From DATBIS01 sp036556805 (GTDB lineage: Bacteria > Actinomycetota > UBA4738 > HRBIN12): 47,304 bases of DNA. The first letter of the stretch is position 1; each line of letters begins with the position of its first letter. The DNA lies in contig DATBIS010000039.1 in assembly GCA_036556805.1 (NCBI GenBank), positions 1-47,304 on the forward strand, read 5' to 3'. The position numbers were made by a program, and so were the translations under genes. Shown here piece by piece: positions 1-7,558 of this stretch. Under the pieces are notes generated by a model that worked only from the letters and a program-made list of their open reading frames with translations, was not told where the DNA came from and did not search any database.

Positions 1-962
1 ACGGCATCCTCTCGACGGGGTCCGACGGGCACGTCTACAAGCTGATCGGGTATACGAAGAAACCGAACGACCATGAGCTGTACGACCTCACGAACGATCC
101 GTGGGAGGTCAGCAACCTCTGGAACGTCTCGGCGTACTCGAGCATCCAGGCGAACCTGACCGCGACGATGAACGACATGAAGACCGCACCCGTCGTCAGC
201 CTGAGCGGCCCCAGCGGTGACATCACCGGCGACGTCGCGCTCTTCAGCTGGACGGCGTCCCAGTCGTCGAGCATCGAATGTCGCCTGGACACGGCGTCGT
301 ATCAGGTGTGCGGCTCCGGGACGTCGGGGTCGATCCTCCTGACCGGCCTCGAGCCGGGGGCGCACACCTTCGACCTTCGCGGCGTGGATCCGGACAACAA
401 CGTGTCGGCGACGCAAACGAAGAGCTTCAACGTGCTCGACGAGGAGGACAAGACGCCTCCCGCCGCGCCGACGTTCACGCAGACGCCGCTGAACCCGAGT
501 GGGGCCGACGTCACGTTCGCGTTCACCGCCGAGGAGGGCGCCACGCTCAGCTGCTCCCTGGACGGCAGTGACCCCGCGACGTGCACGTCGCCGATCAGCT
601 ACACGGGCCTCGCGGCCGGCGATCACACGTTCTCCGTGTTCGCGACCGATCTATCGGGCAACGTCGGACCGGCGGCCACCTACGCGTGGACCGTCGCGAG
701 CGCGTTCGTCAACCCTCCCACGATCACGCAGAAGCCCACGAACCCGACGACCTCTTCGAGCGCGACGTTCTCGTTCACGGGCGGCCCCGAGGCCGTGGGA
801 TTTCGGTGCTCGCTCGACGGCGCGGCGTTCACCGACTGCACCTCGCCGAAGACCTACACCGGCCTCCTCAAGGGAGCGCACACGTTCAAGGTGCGCGCGG
901 TCGACGCGAACGGCAACGAGTCGAGCGACACGACCTGGACCTGGACGATCAAGCGCGGCTGA
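1..962 (+). CDS. Sulfatase-like exported protein, C-terminal part with three Ig-like repeats (5' truncated)
   Basis: The reading frame is open from base 3, so the start lies outside the window. The first visible residues contain ELYDLTNDPWEVSNLW, which matches the usual C-terminal end of sulfatases (ELYDL..DP.E..NL). After it come three repeats of roughly 85 residues. Repeats 2 and 3 are clearest: each has C-S-L-D-G, then C-T-S-P, then a Y-x-G-L...G-x-HTF...A-x-D-x-x-GN block, so the paired cysteines probably form a disulfide in each module. Such repeats occur in extracellular enzymes as spacer or binding modules. The protein ends in TWTWTIKRG without a PEP-CTERM, LPXTG or membrane anchor. 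The catalytic domain is not visible, so its sulfatase class cannot be judged. The next gene is convergent, 4 bases away. Confidence 0.75.
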   Translation, partial: GILSTGSDGHVYKLIGYTKKPNDHELYDLTNDPWEVSNLWNVSAYSSIQANLTATMNDMKTAPVVSLSGPSGDITGDVALFSWTASQSSSIECRLDTASYQVCGSGTSGSILLTGLEPGAHTFDLRGVDPDNNVSATQTKSFNVLDEEDKTPPAAPTFTQTPLNPSGADVTFAFTAEEGATLSCSLDGSDPATCTSPISYTGLAAGDHTFSVFATDLSGNVGPAATYAWTVASAFVNPPTITQKPTNPTTSSSATFSFTGGPEAVGFRCSLDGAAFTDCTSPKTYTGLLKGAHTFKVRAVDANGNESSDTTWTWTIKRG

Positions 963-966
963 GCCG

Positions 967-1641
967 CTAGGCCGGCTCCCCGACCGCGCGCACCAGCACG
1001 AACGGCTCCGCTGCCGGACGGCCGATCACGGTCCCGTAATGCTCGGCGGTTGTCCGCAGCGCCCGAACGCTGCGCGGATGCGGCCACGGACGGTGCTCGG
1101 TGCGGTAATGCTCGAAGGCCTCGAGCTTCGCGGCGAGCGTCTCGGAGACGTCGACGAACCAGTTCGGGCGGAACGATCCCTCCGGCGCCGACCACTCGGT
1201 GCTCGAGGTCGGCGCGTAGGTGAGCACTCGCCGAACCGGCTGCCCCGGCACCGGCCTCGTCGCGACCATCACCGAGTCGAACACGGCGCGGTGATCCATG
1301 TTGATGTCGGGATGGACCGAGTACACGACCGACGGCACGAAGTCTCGGACCTGCGCGACGACCGCGGCGTTCACCTCGACGTGCGGCAGCGTGTCCAGCC
1401 GCATGTCGGGCAGGTCGAGGTGCACGAAGTCCTCGACGCCCAGCTCGGCGGCCGCCCGCCGCGCCTCCTCGTTCTTCTGCTGCCGTCGCTCATGATCGCC
1501 GGGGTACTGCGTCGAGCTTCCGTCGGTGACACAGACGATCCGCACCTCGTCCCGCCGGACCTTCGCGTGCACGGCGATCGTTCCGCCCATGCCCAGGACC
1601 TCGTCGTCCGGATGAGCCGCGAAGACGAGCACGCGGCTCAT
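967..1641 (-). CDS. PIG-L family N-deacetylase
   Basis: 224 residues. The start AHPDDE (about residues 9-14) and the later HPDINMDHR are the zinc-binding motifs of the PIG-L/LmbE family, which hydrolyses N-acetyl groups from GlcNAc-like sugars (GlcNAc-PI, mycothiol and bacillithiol precursors, antibiotic sugars). I chose the ATG at 1641, not the longer frame upstream, because the family begins at a short strand just before AHPDDE and because this ATG overlaps the upstream stop as ATGA (1638-1641), a sign of translational coupling. The upstream partner is a formyltransferase-like gene, so the pair may deacetylate and then re-acylate (formylate) an amino sugar. The actual substrate is unknown; nothing specific to mycothiol synthesis is nearby. 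Confidence 0.85.
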   Translation of the reverse strand: MSRVLVFAAHPDDEVLGMGGTIAVHAKVRRDEVRIVCVTDGSSTQYPGDHERRQQKNEEARRAAAELGVEDFVHLDLPDMRLDTLPHVEVNAAVVAQVRDFVPSVVYSVHPDINMDHRAVFDSVMVATRPVPGQPVRRVLTYAPTSSTEWSAPEGSFRPNWFVDVSETLAAKLEAFEHYRTEHRPWPHPRSVRALRTTAEHYGTVIGRPAAEPFVLVRAVGEPA

Positions 1642-2570
1642 CCGAGCCTCGTCCCCGTCGACAGGCGATCGCCGATCGCCGCGCCCTCGAGCACGCCCGT
1701 TCCGTCGAGCTCGACCTCCTCCAGGAGCAGGGCGCCGTCGCCGCATGCGACGGCAACTCCGTCACCGCGATGTTCCGCGACGGTGCCGGCGGGCAGCCGT
1801 TCGACGCCGTCCACGGGCCGCGCCCTCCACACGATGAGCCGATCGTCGCCGACGAACGTGAACGCGCCCGGATACGGCCGGGTCTGTGCGCGGACCCAGT
1901 CGTACAGATACGGCGCTCGCGTCTGCCAGTCGATGAGGCCGTCACGCGGCCGCCGCTTCGACCAGTCCGATGCGCGTCGCTCGTCCTGAGGTTCACGCGG
2001 CGCCGTGCCGTCGAGGAGCCCGGGCACCGACGAGCGGATCAGCGCGAGATGCGCCTCGTTCACCTTCTCGAACAGCGTCGTGGCGGTTTCGTCCGGACCG
2101 ACGGGGACCTCCACCTGGCCGACGATTCCCCCGGAGTCGGCGGTGGGGTCGGCGATCTCGAAGAGCGTGACGCCGGTCGTCGCGAGCCCCGTGAGGATCG
2201 CCCAGGGGATCGGCGCCCGCCCGCGATGCTTCGGGAGCAACGTGGGGTGCATCCCGAAGACGCCCCGCGGCGCGAGGGCGATGAACTCTTCGTGCACGAG
2301 CTGCGACCACCCGACGACGAAGATCAGGTCGGGAGCGGTCGCGCGGATACGGTCGATCGCCTCCGGGGCGTTCACGTTCGACGTCTCGATGAGCTCGGCG
2401 CCGAGGTCGGCCGCCACCTCGTCGAACGAGCACCAGCCCGACGGCTTGGGGTCGACGGTCCTCGGAAGCGTCACGACCGCCACGACGTGCGCGCCGGACT
2501 CGGCCGCGGCGCGGAGGCAGTCGCGGCCGATCTCGTCGAAGCTCACCCACGCGACACGGGACCCGGGCAT
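1638..2570 (-). CDS. Formyltransferase (Fmt-like fold), probable sugar N-formyltransferase
   Basis: 310 residues. The N-terminal half is a formyltransferase domain with HPTLLPKHRGRAPIPWAI (from residue 108) and ADSGG (Asp145). The C-terminal part resembles the Fmt C domain (PYPGAFTF). Family members transfer formyl from N10-formyl-THF to methionyl-tRNA or to amino sugars. The classic Asn-x-His pair is changed: Asn is replaced by Gly106 in GVFGMHP, while His108 and Asp145 remain. This argues against the housekeeping methionyl-tRNA enzyme. The ATG at 2570 begins at the first beta strand (RVAWVSF). It lies in one operon with the PIG-L deacetylase (4-nt overlap), consistent with formylating a freed amino group. 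The reaction is inferred. Confidence 0.75.
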   Translation of the reverse strand: MPGSRVAWVSFDEIGRDCLRAAAESGAHVVAVVTLPRTVDPKPSGWCSFDEVAADLGAELIETSNVNAPEAIDRIRATAPDLIFVVGWSQLVHEEFIALAPRGVFGMHPTLLPKHRGRAPIPWAILTGLATTGVTLFEIADPTADSGGIVGQVEVPVGPDETATTLFEKVNEAHLALIRSSVPGLLDGTAPREPQDERRASDWSKRRPRDGLIDWQTRAPYLYDWVRAQTRPYPGAFTFVGDDRLIVWRARPVDGVERLPAGTVAEHRGDGVAVACGDGALLLEEVELDGTGVLEGAAIGDRLSTGTRLG

Positions 2571-2753
2571 CGGGCGCACGGTAGCAGCAGGCCGGGCATC
2601 CGCGGAACCACCGAAAGGACGTTCGGCCGGGGGGAATCCCCTCATACCTGCGTCGGAGTGCCCATGCTATCTTCGAAAACGACCCCCCCGGGCGGCGGGA
2701 GGACGCATGTTGCCCGGTGGCGGACCCCGCAGACGTCGAAAGGTGAACGCGCG
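2571..2753. promoter_or_regulatory. Divergent intergenic region with a short palindrome
   Basis: This 183-base gap separates the formyltransferase (leftward) from the acyl-CoA dehydrogenase operon (rightward), so it should hold both promoters. It contains GGGGA-A-TCCCC (2631-2641), a short inverted repeat that could be an operator. TATCTT at 2668-2673 could be a -10 element for the rightward operon, but no good -35 is seen. AAGGTG at 2741-2746 is a plausible ribosome-binding site for the TTG at 2754. No known riboswitch was recognised. Confidence 0.35.
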
Positions 2754-3917
2754 TTGAAGAGAGACGGCTCGGCCGTCATCGAATGGATCTCGGCCGAACA
2801 GGCTGAGTTCTACCAATCGGTCGTCGAGTTCGCGCAGACGCTTCCCGATGACGCGCGCGATCGCGACCGCGACGAGGTCTTTGCGCGCGAGGCCTGGGAT
2901 CGTTGTGGGGCCTTCGGGATCCAGGGCCTGCCGGCTCCCCCTGAGTACGGCGGGGCCGGCGCGGACGTCGTCTCCACGATGCTCGCGCTCGAGGCGCTCG
3001 GCTACGGGTGCACCGACGCCGGCCTCGTGTTCTCCATCAACGCCCACATGTGGACGAGCGTCATCCCGCTCGCGAGCTTTGGCACCGAGGATCAGAAGCA
3101 GAAGTGGCTTCCGGGCCTGTGCAACGGGGAGCTCGTGGGCTGCCACGCGATCACGGAACCGGGCGCGGGCTCCGACGTGTTCTCGCTCACGACGTCGGGG
3201 AAGCCCGTCGACGGCGGCCATGTCCTGAACGGCCGCAAGATGTTCATCACGAACGCCCCGGTCGCCGACTTCCTGATCGTGTTCGCCCGCACCACCGACG
3301 GGGTCGGGCCGTACGGCATCTCGGCGTTCATCCTGGAGCCGGGAGCCGAGGGCCTCACGCTGGGCAAACCGCTGGACAAGATGGGGCTTCGCACCTCGCC
3401 GATGTCGGAGGTGATCGTCGAGGACTGCTTCGTGCCCGACACGGCGATGCTCGGTACGCCCGGGCAGGGCGGAGAGATCTTCACGACGTCGATGCGCTGG
3501 GAGCGCGCGTGCATCATGGCGAGCCAGGTCGGCCTGATGCGCCGAACGATGGAGCGATGCATCGAGTACGCGCGGCAGCGCAGGCAGTTCGGCCAGGCCA
3601 TCGCGAAGTTCGAGTCGGTCGCCGACAAGATCGCCGACATGAAGGTCGCGGTGGACGCCGCTCGCGCGCTCGTCCTCCGCGTGGGCTGGCGCATGGACCA
3701 GGGTCACGATGCGATGCTCGAGGCGGCGGTCGCGAAGGCCTTCGTGGGCGAGGCGAACGTCCGAACGCATCTCGATGCGATCCAAATCCACGGCGGCTAC
3801 GGATACATGACGGAATCGGAGATCGAGCGCGGGCTTCGCGACGCGATCGGGGGCAAGATCTACTCCGGAACGACCGAGATCCAAAAGCGCATCATCGCCC
3901 GGAGCCTGGGACTCTAG
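2754..3917 (+). CDS. Acyl-CoA dehydrogenase-like flavoprotein, possible aminoacyl-carrier-protein dehydrogenase
   Basis: 387 residues, the normal length. Visible family motifs are ITEPGAGSD (133-141), FITNA (164-168), the RRQFGQ stretch (276-281) and the terminal IYSGTTEIQKRIIAR. These enzymes oxidise acyl thioesters using FAD. The base at the medium-chain-enzyme position (Glu of YEGT) is Ser371 here. Glu250 in RWERA occupies the alternative position used by isovaleryl-CoA and long-chain dehydrogenases. It is followed by an adenylating ligase and, three genes on, a carrier protein, the set used to oxidise prolyl-carrier protein to pyrrolyl-carrier protein in PltE/RedW systems; that role is an inference. 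The TTG at 2754 was chosen because AAGGTG precedes it and homologues start there; an ATG at 2664 would add 30 residues unlike the family. Confidence 0.85.
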   Translation: MKRDGSAVIEWISAEQAEFYQSVVEFAQTLPDDARDRDRDEVFAREAWDRCGAFGIQGLPAPPEYGGAGADVVSTMLALEALGYGCTDAGLVFSINAHMWTSVIPLASFGTEDQKQKWLPGLCNGELVGCHAITEPGAGSDVFSLTTSGKPVDGGHVLNGRKMFITNAPVADFLIVFARTTDGVGPYGISAFILEPGAEGLTLGKPLDKMGLRTSPMSEVIVEDCFVPDTAMLGTPGQGGEIFTTSMRWERACIMASQVGLMRRTMERCIEYARQRRQFGQAIAKFESVADKIADMKVAVDAARALVLRVGWRMDQGHDAMLEAAVAKAFVGEANVRTHLDAIQIHGGYGYMTESEIERGLRDAIGGKIYSGTTEIQKRIIARSLGL

Positions 3918-3923
3918 ATCGGC

Positions 3924-5507
3924 GTGGCTTACCTTCTCCACCAACTGCTGCGTGACTCGGCCCTCCGAGACCCCGGGCACGAGGCGGTGCGCTGCGCGGG
4001 TCGCTCACTGTCCTACGGAGAGCTCGACGCGGCCTCCGACGCGGTCGCCGAAGCGCTGATCCAGGCCGGCGTTCGCCCCGGCGACCGGGTGGCGGTGCAG
4101 ATGTCCAAGCGCGTGGAGGTCCTTGCATCTGTGTACGGCGCCCTCAAGGCCGGCGCCGCGTACGTCCCGCTGGATCCCAAGGCCCCCACGGCTCGCGTGT
4201 CGCTCGTCGCGAACGACTGTGGGGTCGCCGCCGTGCTCTCGACGCCGGCGCTCGCTGCCGAGCTCGTCCCGACCCTCGGCCTCGCGCCGAAGCTCGTGCT
4301 GCTCGTCGGCGAGGAGGAGATCGCGGATCTCGGGTGCCCGACGGCTTCGTACGAGGCCGTCACGGCCGTGCCGCCATCACCCGGGCCTCAGGTCCCCGTG
4401 ATCGACGCCGACGTGGCGTACATCCTCTACACGTCGGGATCGACCGGCATCCCGAAGGGCGTGATGCTCACCCACCGCAACGCGCTCACGTTCGTCGAAT
4501 GGTGCTTCGACACGATCGGCGTGTCGCCCGACGACCGCCTGTCGAACCACGCGCCGCTCCATTTCGACCTTTCGATCTTCGACCTCTACCTCGCCGCGAT
4601 GGGTGGCGCGACCCTCGTGCTCGTGCCGGACGAGGAGGCGTACTTCGGCGCGTCGCTCGCGAAGTTCATTCAGGAAGAGGAGATCTCCGTCTGGTACTCG
4701 GTCCCGTCGGCCCTCCGCTTGCTCACGAAGGCCGCCGCCGGCCGCATGCAGCTCCCAAGCCTGCGCACGGTCGTGTTCGCCGGCGAGGTCTATCCCACGC
4801 CTCACCTGCGAGAGCTTCGCCGGATGCTTCCCGACGTGCAGCTCTGGAACATCTACGGGCCAACCGAAACGAACGTCTGCACGTACTACGAGGTACGCGA
4901 TCTTCCCGAAGACGACCACCCCATCCCGATCGGCCGAGCGTGTGGGAACACCGAGGTCTTCGGCGTGACGTCGGAGGGGCGGCTCGCGGGAGTCGGCGAG
5001 GAGGGCGAGCTCCACGTGCGTGGCGCGACGGTGATGAAGGGGTATTGGGGACGGCCGGAGAAGACGGCCGAGGTGCTCGTGCCGAATCCACTGCCGGGCG
5101 CGCTCCCCGATCTCGTCTACCGGACGGGCGACCTCGTGCAGCTGCGGCCCGACGGCAACTACGACTTCATCGGACGGCGCGACCATCAGATCAAGAGCCG
5201 CGGATACCGGATCGAGCTGGGGGAGATCGAAGCCGCGCTCGCGACGCATCCCGAGCTCGAGGAGTGCGTGGCCGTGGCGGTGCCCCACGTCGAGTGGGGC
5301 AACGCGATCGTCGCGTGGGTCTCGATGCGCAACGGCGCGTCGATCTCCGACAGGGACGTGAAGCGTCACGTGGCGGGCCGGCTGCCGAACTACATGGTCC
5401 CGGCCGCGGTCGAGTTCCTCGACGAGCTGCCGAAGACCTCGACGGGGAAGATCGACCGCCCGCACCTGTTGGACCGCTCGAAGGAACTCGGGCTCGATCG
5501 AACATGA
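3924..5507 (+). CDS. Stand-alone adenylating ligase (AMP-forming, amino-acid adenylation type)
   Basis: 527 residues, one complete adenylation domain with no fused carrier or condensation domain. The P-loop YTSGSTGIPKG spans 169-179. Motif A4 is FDLS (214-217), whose Asp normally binds the amino group of an amino acid. A5 is YGPTE (311-315), A7 is YRTGD (399-403), and A10 PKTSTGKID supplies catalytic Lys509. It should activate an amino or other carboxylic acid with ATP and load it on a carrier protein, most likely the one at 7292. Close functional models are PltF/RedM prolyl ligases, DltA, and the acyl-CoA ligase of exosortase A loci; sequence reading alone does not separate these. The GTG start is 6 bases after the dehydrogenase stop, and the stop overlaps the next ATG (ATGA). 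Confidence 0.88.
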   Translation: MAYLLHQLLRDSALRDPGHEAVRCAGRSLSYGELDAASDAVAEALIQAGVRPGDRVAVQMSKRVEVLASVYGALKAGAAYVPLDPKAPTARVSLVANDCGVAAVLSTPALAAELVPTLGLAPKLVLLVGEEEIADLGCPTASYEAVTAVPPSPGPQVPVIDADVAYILYTSGSTGIPKGVMLTHRNALTFVEWCFDTIGVSPDDRLSNHAPLHFDLSIFDLYLAAMGGATLVLVPDEEAYFGASLAKFIQEEEISVWYSVPSALRLLTKAAAGRMQLPSLRTVVFAGEVYPTPHLRELRRMLPDVQLWNIYGPTETNVCTYYEVRDLPEDDHPIPIGRACGNTEVFGVTSEGRLAGVGEEGELHVRGATVMKGYWGRPEKTAEVLVPNPLPGALPDLVYRTGDLVQLRPDGNYDFIGRRDHQIKSRGYRIELGEIEAALATHPELEECVAVAVPHVEWGNAIVAWVSMRNGASISDRDVKRHVAGRLPNYMVPAAVEFLDELPKTSTGKIDRPHLLDRSKELGLDRT

Positions 5508-6451
5508 CGACCGGCACGCTCGACCTCGCGTACCTCGAGTCGCTCCGGCGGTTCACCGACGAGCGCCTCGGGGTCGAGGAGACGTTCCTCACCCCCGAGC
5601 TCGGAGGCGGGATGACCATCGCCGTGCTCACCCGCCCGCTCGGTGACGCGCGGGCGACGGGCTGGGTGATCTGCCACTCGTACGCGTTCGAGCAAGGCAA
5701 CATCCAGCCGATGGAGACCCTGCTCGCGCGGCGGCTCGCCTCCGCCGGCTATCCCGTCCTGCGGTTCCACGGCCAGGGCTACGGCGACTCCGAGCTCCCG
5801 GTCGAGGACACGGGGCTCGCGTCGCACCTGCGTGACGCTCGCGACGCCGTGGAGGTGCTGCGGGATGTCGCCTCGGTGTCGCACGTCGCGCTCGCTGGCC
5901 CGCGGCTGGGCGGCGCGGTGGCGGCCGCGGTAGGCGCCGATGTCGGCGCGACGGGCCTGATCCTCTGGGAGCCGGTCGCGCGCGGCCGCCCGTACATCGA
6001 CGGGCTCCTGCAGCAACGGATCCTCGCCGAGCTCACGGCGCCGGGCCGCAAGCCCTCGATCGACGACCCGCTTGCCATCCTCCGCGCCGAGGGCGTCGCC
6101 GATCTCCAGGGGTTCACGCTCACCGAGAAGGCCTACGACGAGATCCGCCAGCTCGAGCTGCTGGAACGCGCACGGGGATCCGTGGCAGACGCGCTCGTCG
6201 TCCAGTTCGCGAGGACCGAGCGACCGCGACCCGACCTCGTCGGCCTCATCGAGGTCCTCGGCGAGCGCGGGGGGCGCGTGACGCTCGCGTCGATCCCGCC
6301 GCCGCCGAACGAGCGGCCGCTCGGCGCGCCGAGGTTCCGCGGCAACGGCGACGGCACGAAGACCGACACCCAGGTGAACCTGGAGCGCGAGCTGCTGAGC
6401 CGAACGATGGCGTGGGTCGACGCGTGGAGCACCGGGAAAGGGGACGCGTGA
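5504..6451 (+). CDS. Alpha/beta-hydrolase-fold protein with Arg in the nucleophile elbow (hydrolase-2 type)
   Basis: 315 residues. The fold is suggested by GYPVLRFHGQGYGDSE (residues 82-97) and by the elbow AGPRLGG (131-137). In an active hydrolase the elbow is GxSxG; here Arg134 replaces Ser, so ordinary Ser-hydrolase chemistry is not expected. The same substitution recurs in the genes at 41255 and 44262. The architecture recalls exosortase A-associated hydrolase 2, by inference. It overlaps the ligase stop (ATGA) and the next start (GTGA), so it is translated with the ligase and with a Cys-elbow partner. It may be a scaffold or acceptor-binding subunit of a transferase. No signal peptide or membrane segment is seen, so it is cytoplasmic. 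Confidence 0.75.
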   Translation: MTTGTLDLAYLESLRRFTDERLGVEETFLTPELGGGMTIAVLTRPLGDARATGWVICHSYAFEQGNIQPMETLLARRLASAGYPVLRFHGQGYGDSELPVEDTGLASHLRDARDAVEVLRDVASVSHVALAGPRLGGAVAAAVGADVGATGLILWEPVARGRPYIDGLLQQRILAELTAPGRKPSIDDPLAILRAEGVADLQGFTLTEKAYDEIRQLELLERARGSVADALVVQFARTERPRPDLVGLIEVLGERGGRVTLASIPPPPNERPLGAPRFRGNGDGTKTDTQVNLERELLSRTMAWVDAWSTGKGDA

Positions 6452-7260
6452 GCGAGTACCCCATCTTCGTGCCGGCCGCCGACGGGGAGCACCTCGCGGC
6501 GGTCTTGAACGTGCCCGAGTCCCCCCGGGGGCTCGCGCTGCTCCTCCAGGGTCTCGGCCCGCCGCGGAGCCATCGGTATCAGCTCTGGACGCGCGCCGCA
6601 CGCGCGCTCGCCGACCGCGGCATCGCCTCCGTGCGCCTGGACTATCCGGAGATCGGCGACAGCACCGGCAAGCTCGAGGCCACGCTCGACGATCCACCGG
6701 TCGACGCGGCCCTTGCCGTCGCCGATGCCGCGCTACGGGCAACCGGTCTCACCGCCTTTGCCGCGCTCGGGAACTGCATGGGCGGCCGCATCGCCCTGAA
6801 GATCCAGGGCCGCGCAGGCGACTGCCGGGGCATCGGCGTGATCCTCACCGGTGACCCGGTGAAGTACTTGGCCCGCAAGGGGTTCCCGAAGGCGAGGGGC
6901 GGAGTTCGCCACGCGTTGGTGCGCAAGCTGCGACGAGTGCGCGGCAAGGCGGGCGGCGGGATCCGATGGATCCCCGAGGTCCCGAAGACGCTCGCGACCT
7001 CGGAGCTGCTGGTGCTCTACGCAGGCCCCGAGTCCACCGGCGCGTTCCTCGAGCGGTCCCTGAGCGCACTCGCCTCACGCACGACGGGCGCCCGAACCGT
7101 CTACCGCTACCTCCCGGCCCGACCTACGAACCGCTTCGAGCTGGATCTCCCCGTGCAGCAACGCGTCGTCGAGACGCTGGTGGACTGGCTGGACGTCCTG
7201 ATGCCGGCACGGGCGACCGAACGCCCGGACGCGGCGAAGGGCGTCGGGGCCGTTCCCTGA
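6448..7260 (+). CDS. Alpha/beta-hydrolase-fold protein with Cys elbow (hydrolase-1 type)
   Basis: 270 residues from the GTG at 6448, which overlaps the previous stop as GTGA. The N-terminal half has the fold's early strands, LLLQGLGPPRSHRY (31-44) and IASVRLDYPEIGDSTG (59-74). The elbow is ALGNCMGG with Cys110 in the nucleophile place. The C-terminal half has no obvious catalytic His or Asp: the strand LLVLYAGPES lacks the usual acid, and the region near the end (RFELDLP) lacks His. This copy therefore looks catalytically poorer than its relatives at 40302 and 43357, which keep both. A basic stretch (about 148-168) follows the elbow. It sits between the Arg-elbow partner and the carrier protein, consistent with a role in handling a carrier-bound acyl group. 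Confidence 0.72.
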   Translation: MSEYPIFVPAADGEHLAAVLNVPESPRGLALLLQGLGPPRSHRYQLWTRAARALADRGIASVRLDYPEIGDSTGKLEATLDDPPVDAALAVADAALRATGLTAFAALGNCMGGRIALKIQGRAGDCRGIGVILTGDPVKYLARKGFPKARGGVRHALVRKLRRVRGKAGGGIRWIPEVPKTLATSELLVLYAGPESTGAFLERSLSALASRTTGARTVYRYLPARPTNRFELDLPVQQRVVETLVDWLDVLMPARATERPDAAKGVGAVP

Positions 7261-7291
7261 TCGACCGCCCGAGAGAAAGGTATCCGCCGAC

Positions 7292-7549
7292 ATGGTTGAC
7301 GACGTCAAAGCCGAGGTCTCGAGGTTCATTCACGAAGAGGTGCTGTGGGAGGACGACGGCGCCGAGCTGTCGGAGGACGCGCCGCTTCTGGACGGCGTCC
7401 TCGACTCGTTCGGCCTGCGGTCGCTCCTCTCGTTTCTCGACGAACGGTTCGGGGTCTCGGTGTCGAACAGCGAGCTCGTCGCGGAGAACTTCCAGTCGAT
7501 CGAGACCATCTCGGCGTTCGTGCAGTCGAAGCGCGCGGCGGGCGACTGA
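7292..7549 (+). CDS. Acyl/peptidyl carrier protein
   Basis: 85 residues, acidic, typical carrier size. PLLDGVLDSFGL holds Ser39, the expected 4'-phosphopantetheine site; the motif is DSF where most carriers have DSL. The rest follows the four-helix pattern (FLDERFGV, then ENFQSIETISAFV). It would carry the substrate activated by the ligase at 3924 and presented to the dehydrogenase at 2754. GAGAGAAAGG-like purine-rich sequence (7271-7280) lies 11 bases upstream of the ATG as ribosome-binding site. It is the last gene of the plus-strand operon and is followed at once by a convergent sulfotransferase. A second, similar carrier is found at 45272. Confidence 0.9.
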   Translation: MVDDVKAEVSRFIHEEVLWEDDGAELSEDAPLLDGVLDSFGLRSLLSFLDERFGVSVSNSELVAENFQSIETISAFVQSKRAAGD

Positions 7550-7558
7550 GGCCCGCCC

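Noticed and set aside
863..962. Possible C-terminal sorting signal (PEP-CTERM or LPXTG) in the truncated sulfatase-like protein
   Set aside because: The protein ends in a beta strand with KRG; there is no hydrophobic helix or sorting motif.
499..1989. Long plus-strand open frames opposite the PIG-L and formyltransferase genes
   Set aside because: Arg/Pro/Ala-rich translation without motifs; a shadow of GC-rich genes on the other strand.
1638..2570. Housekeeping methionyl-tRNA formyltransferase (fmt)
   Set aside because: The conserved Asn of the active site is Gly, and the partner gene is a PIG-L deacetylase, not def, priA or rsmB.
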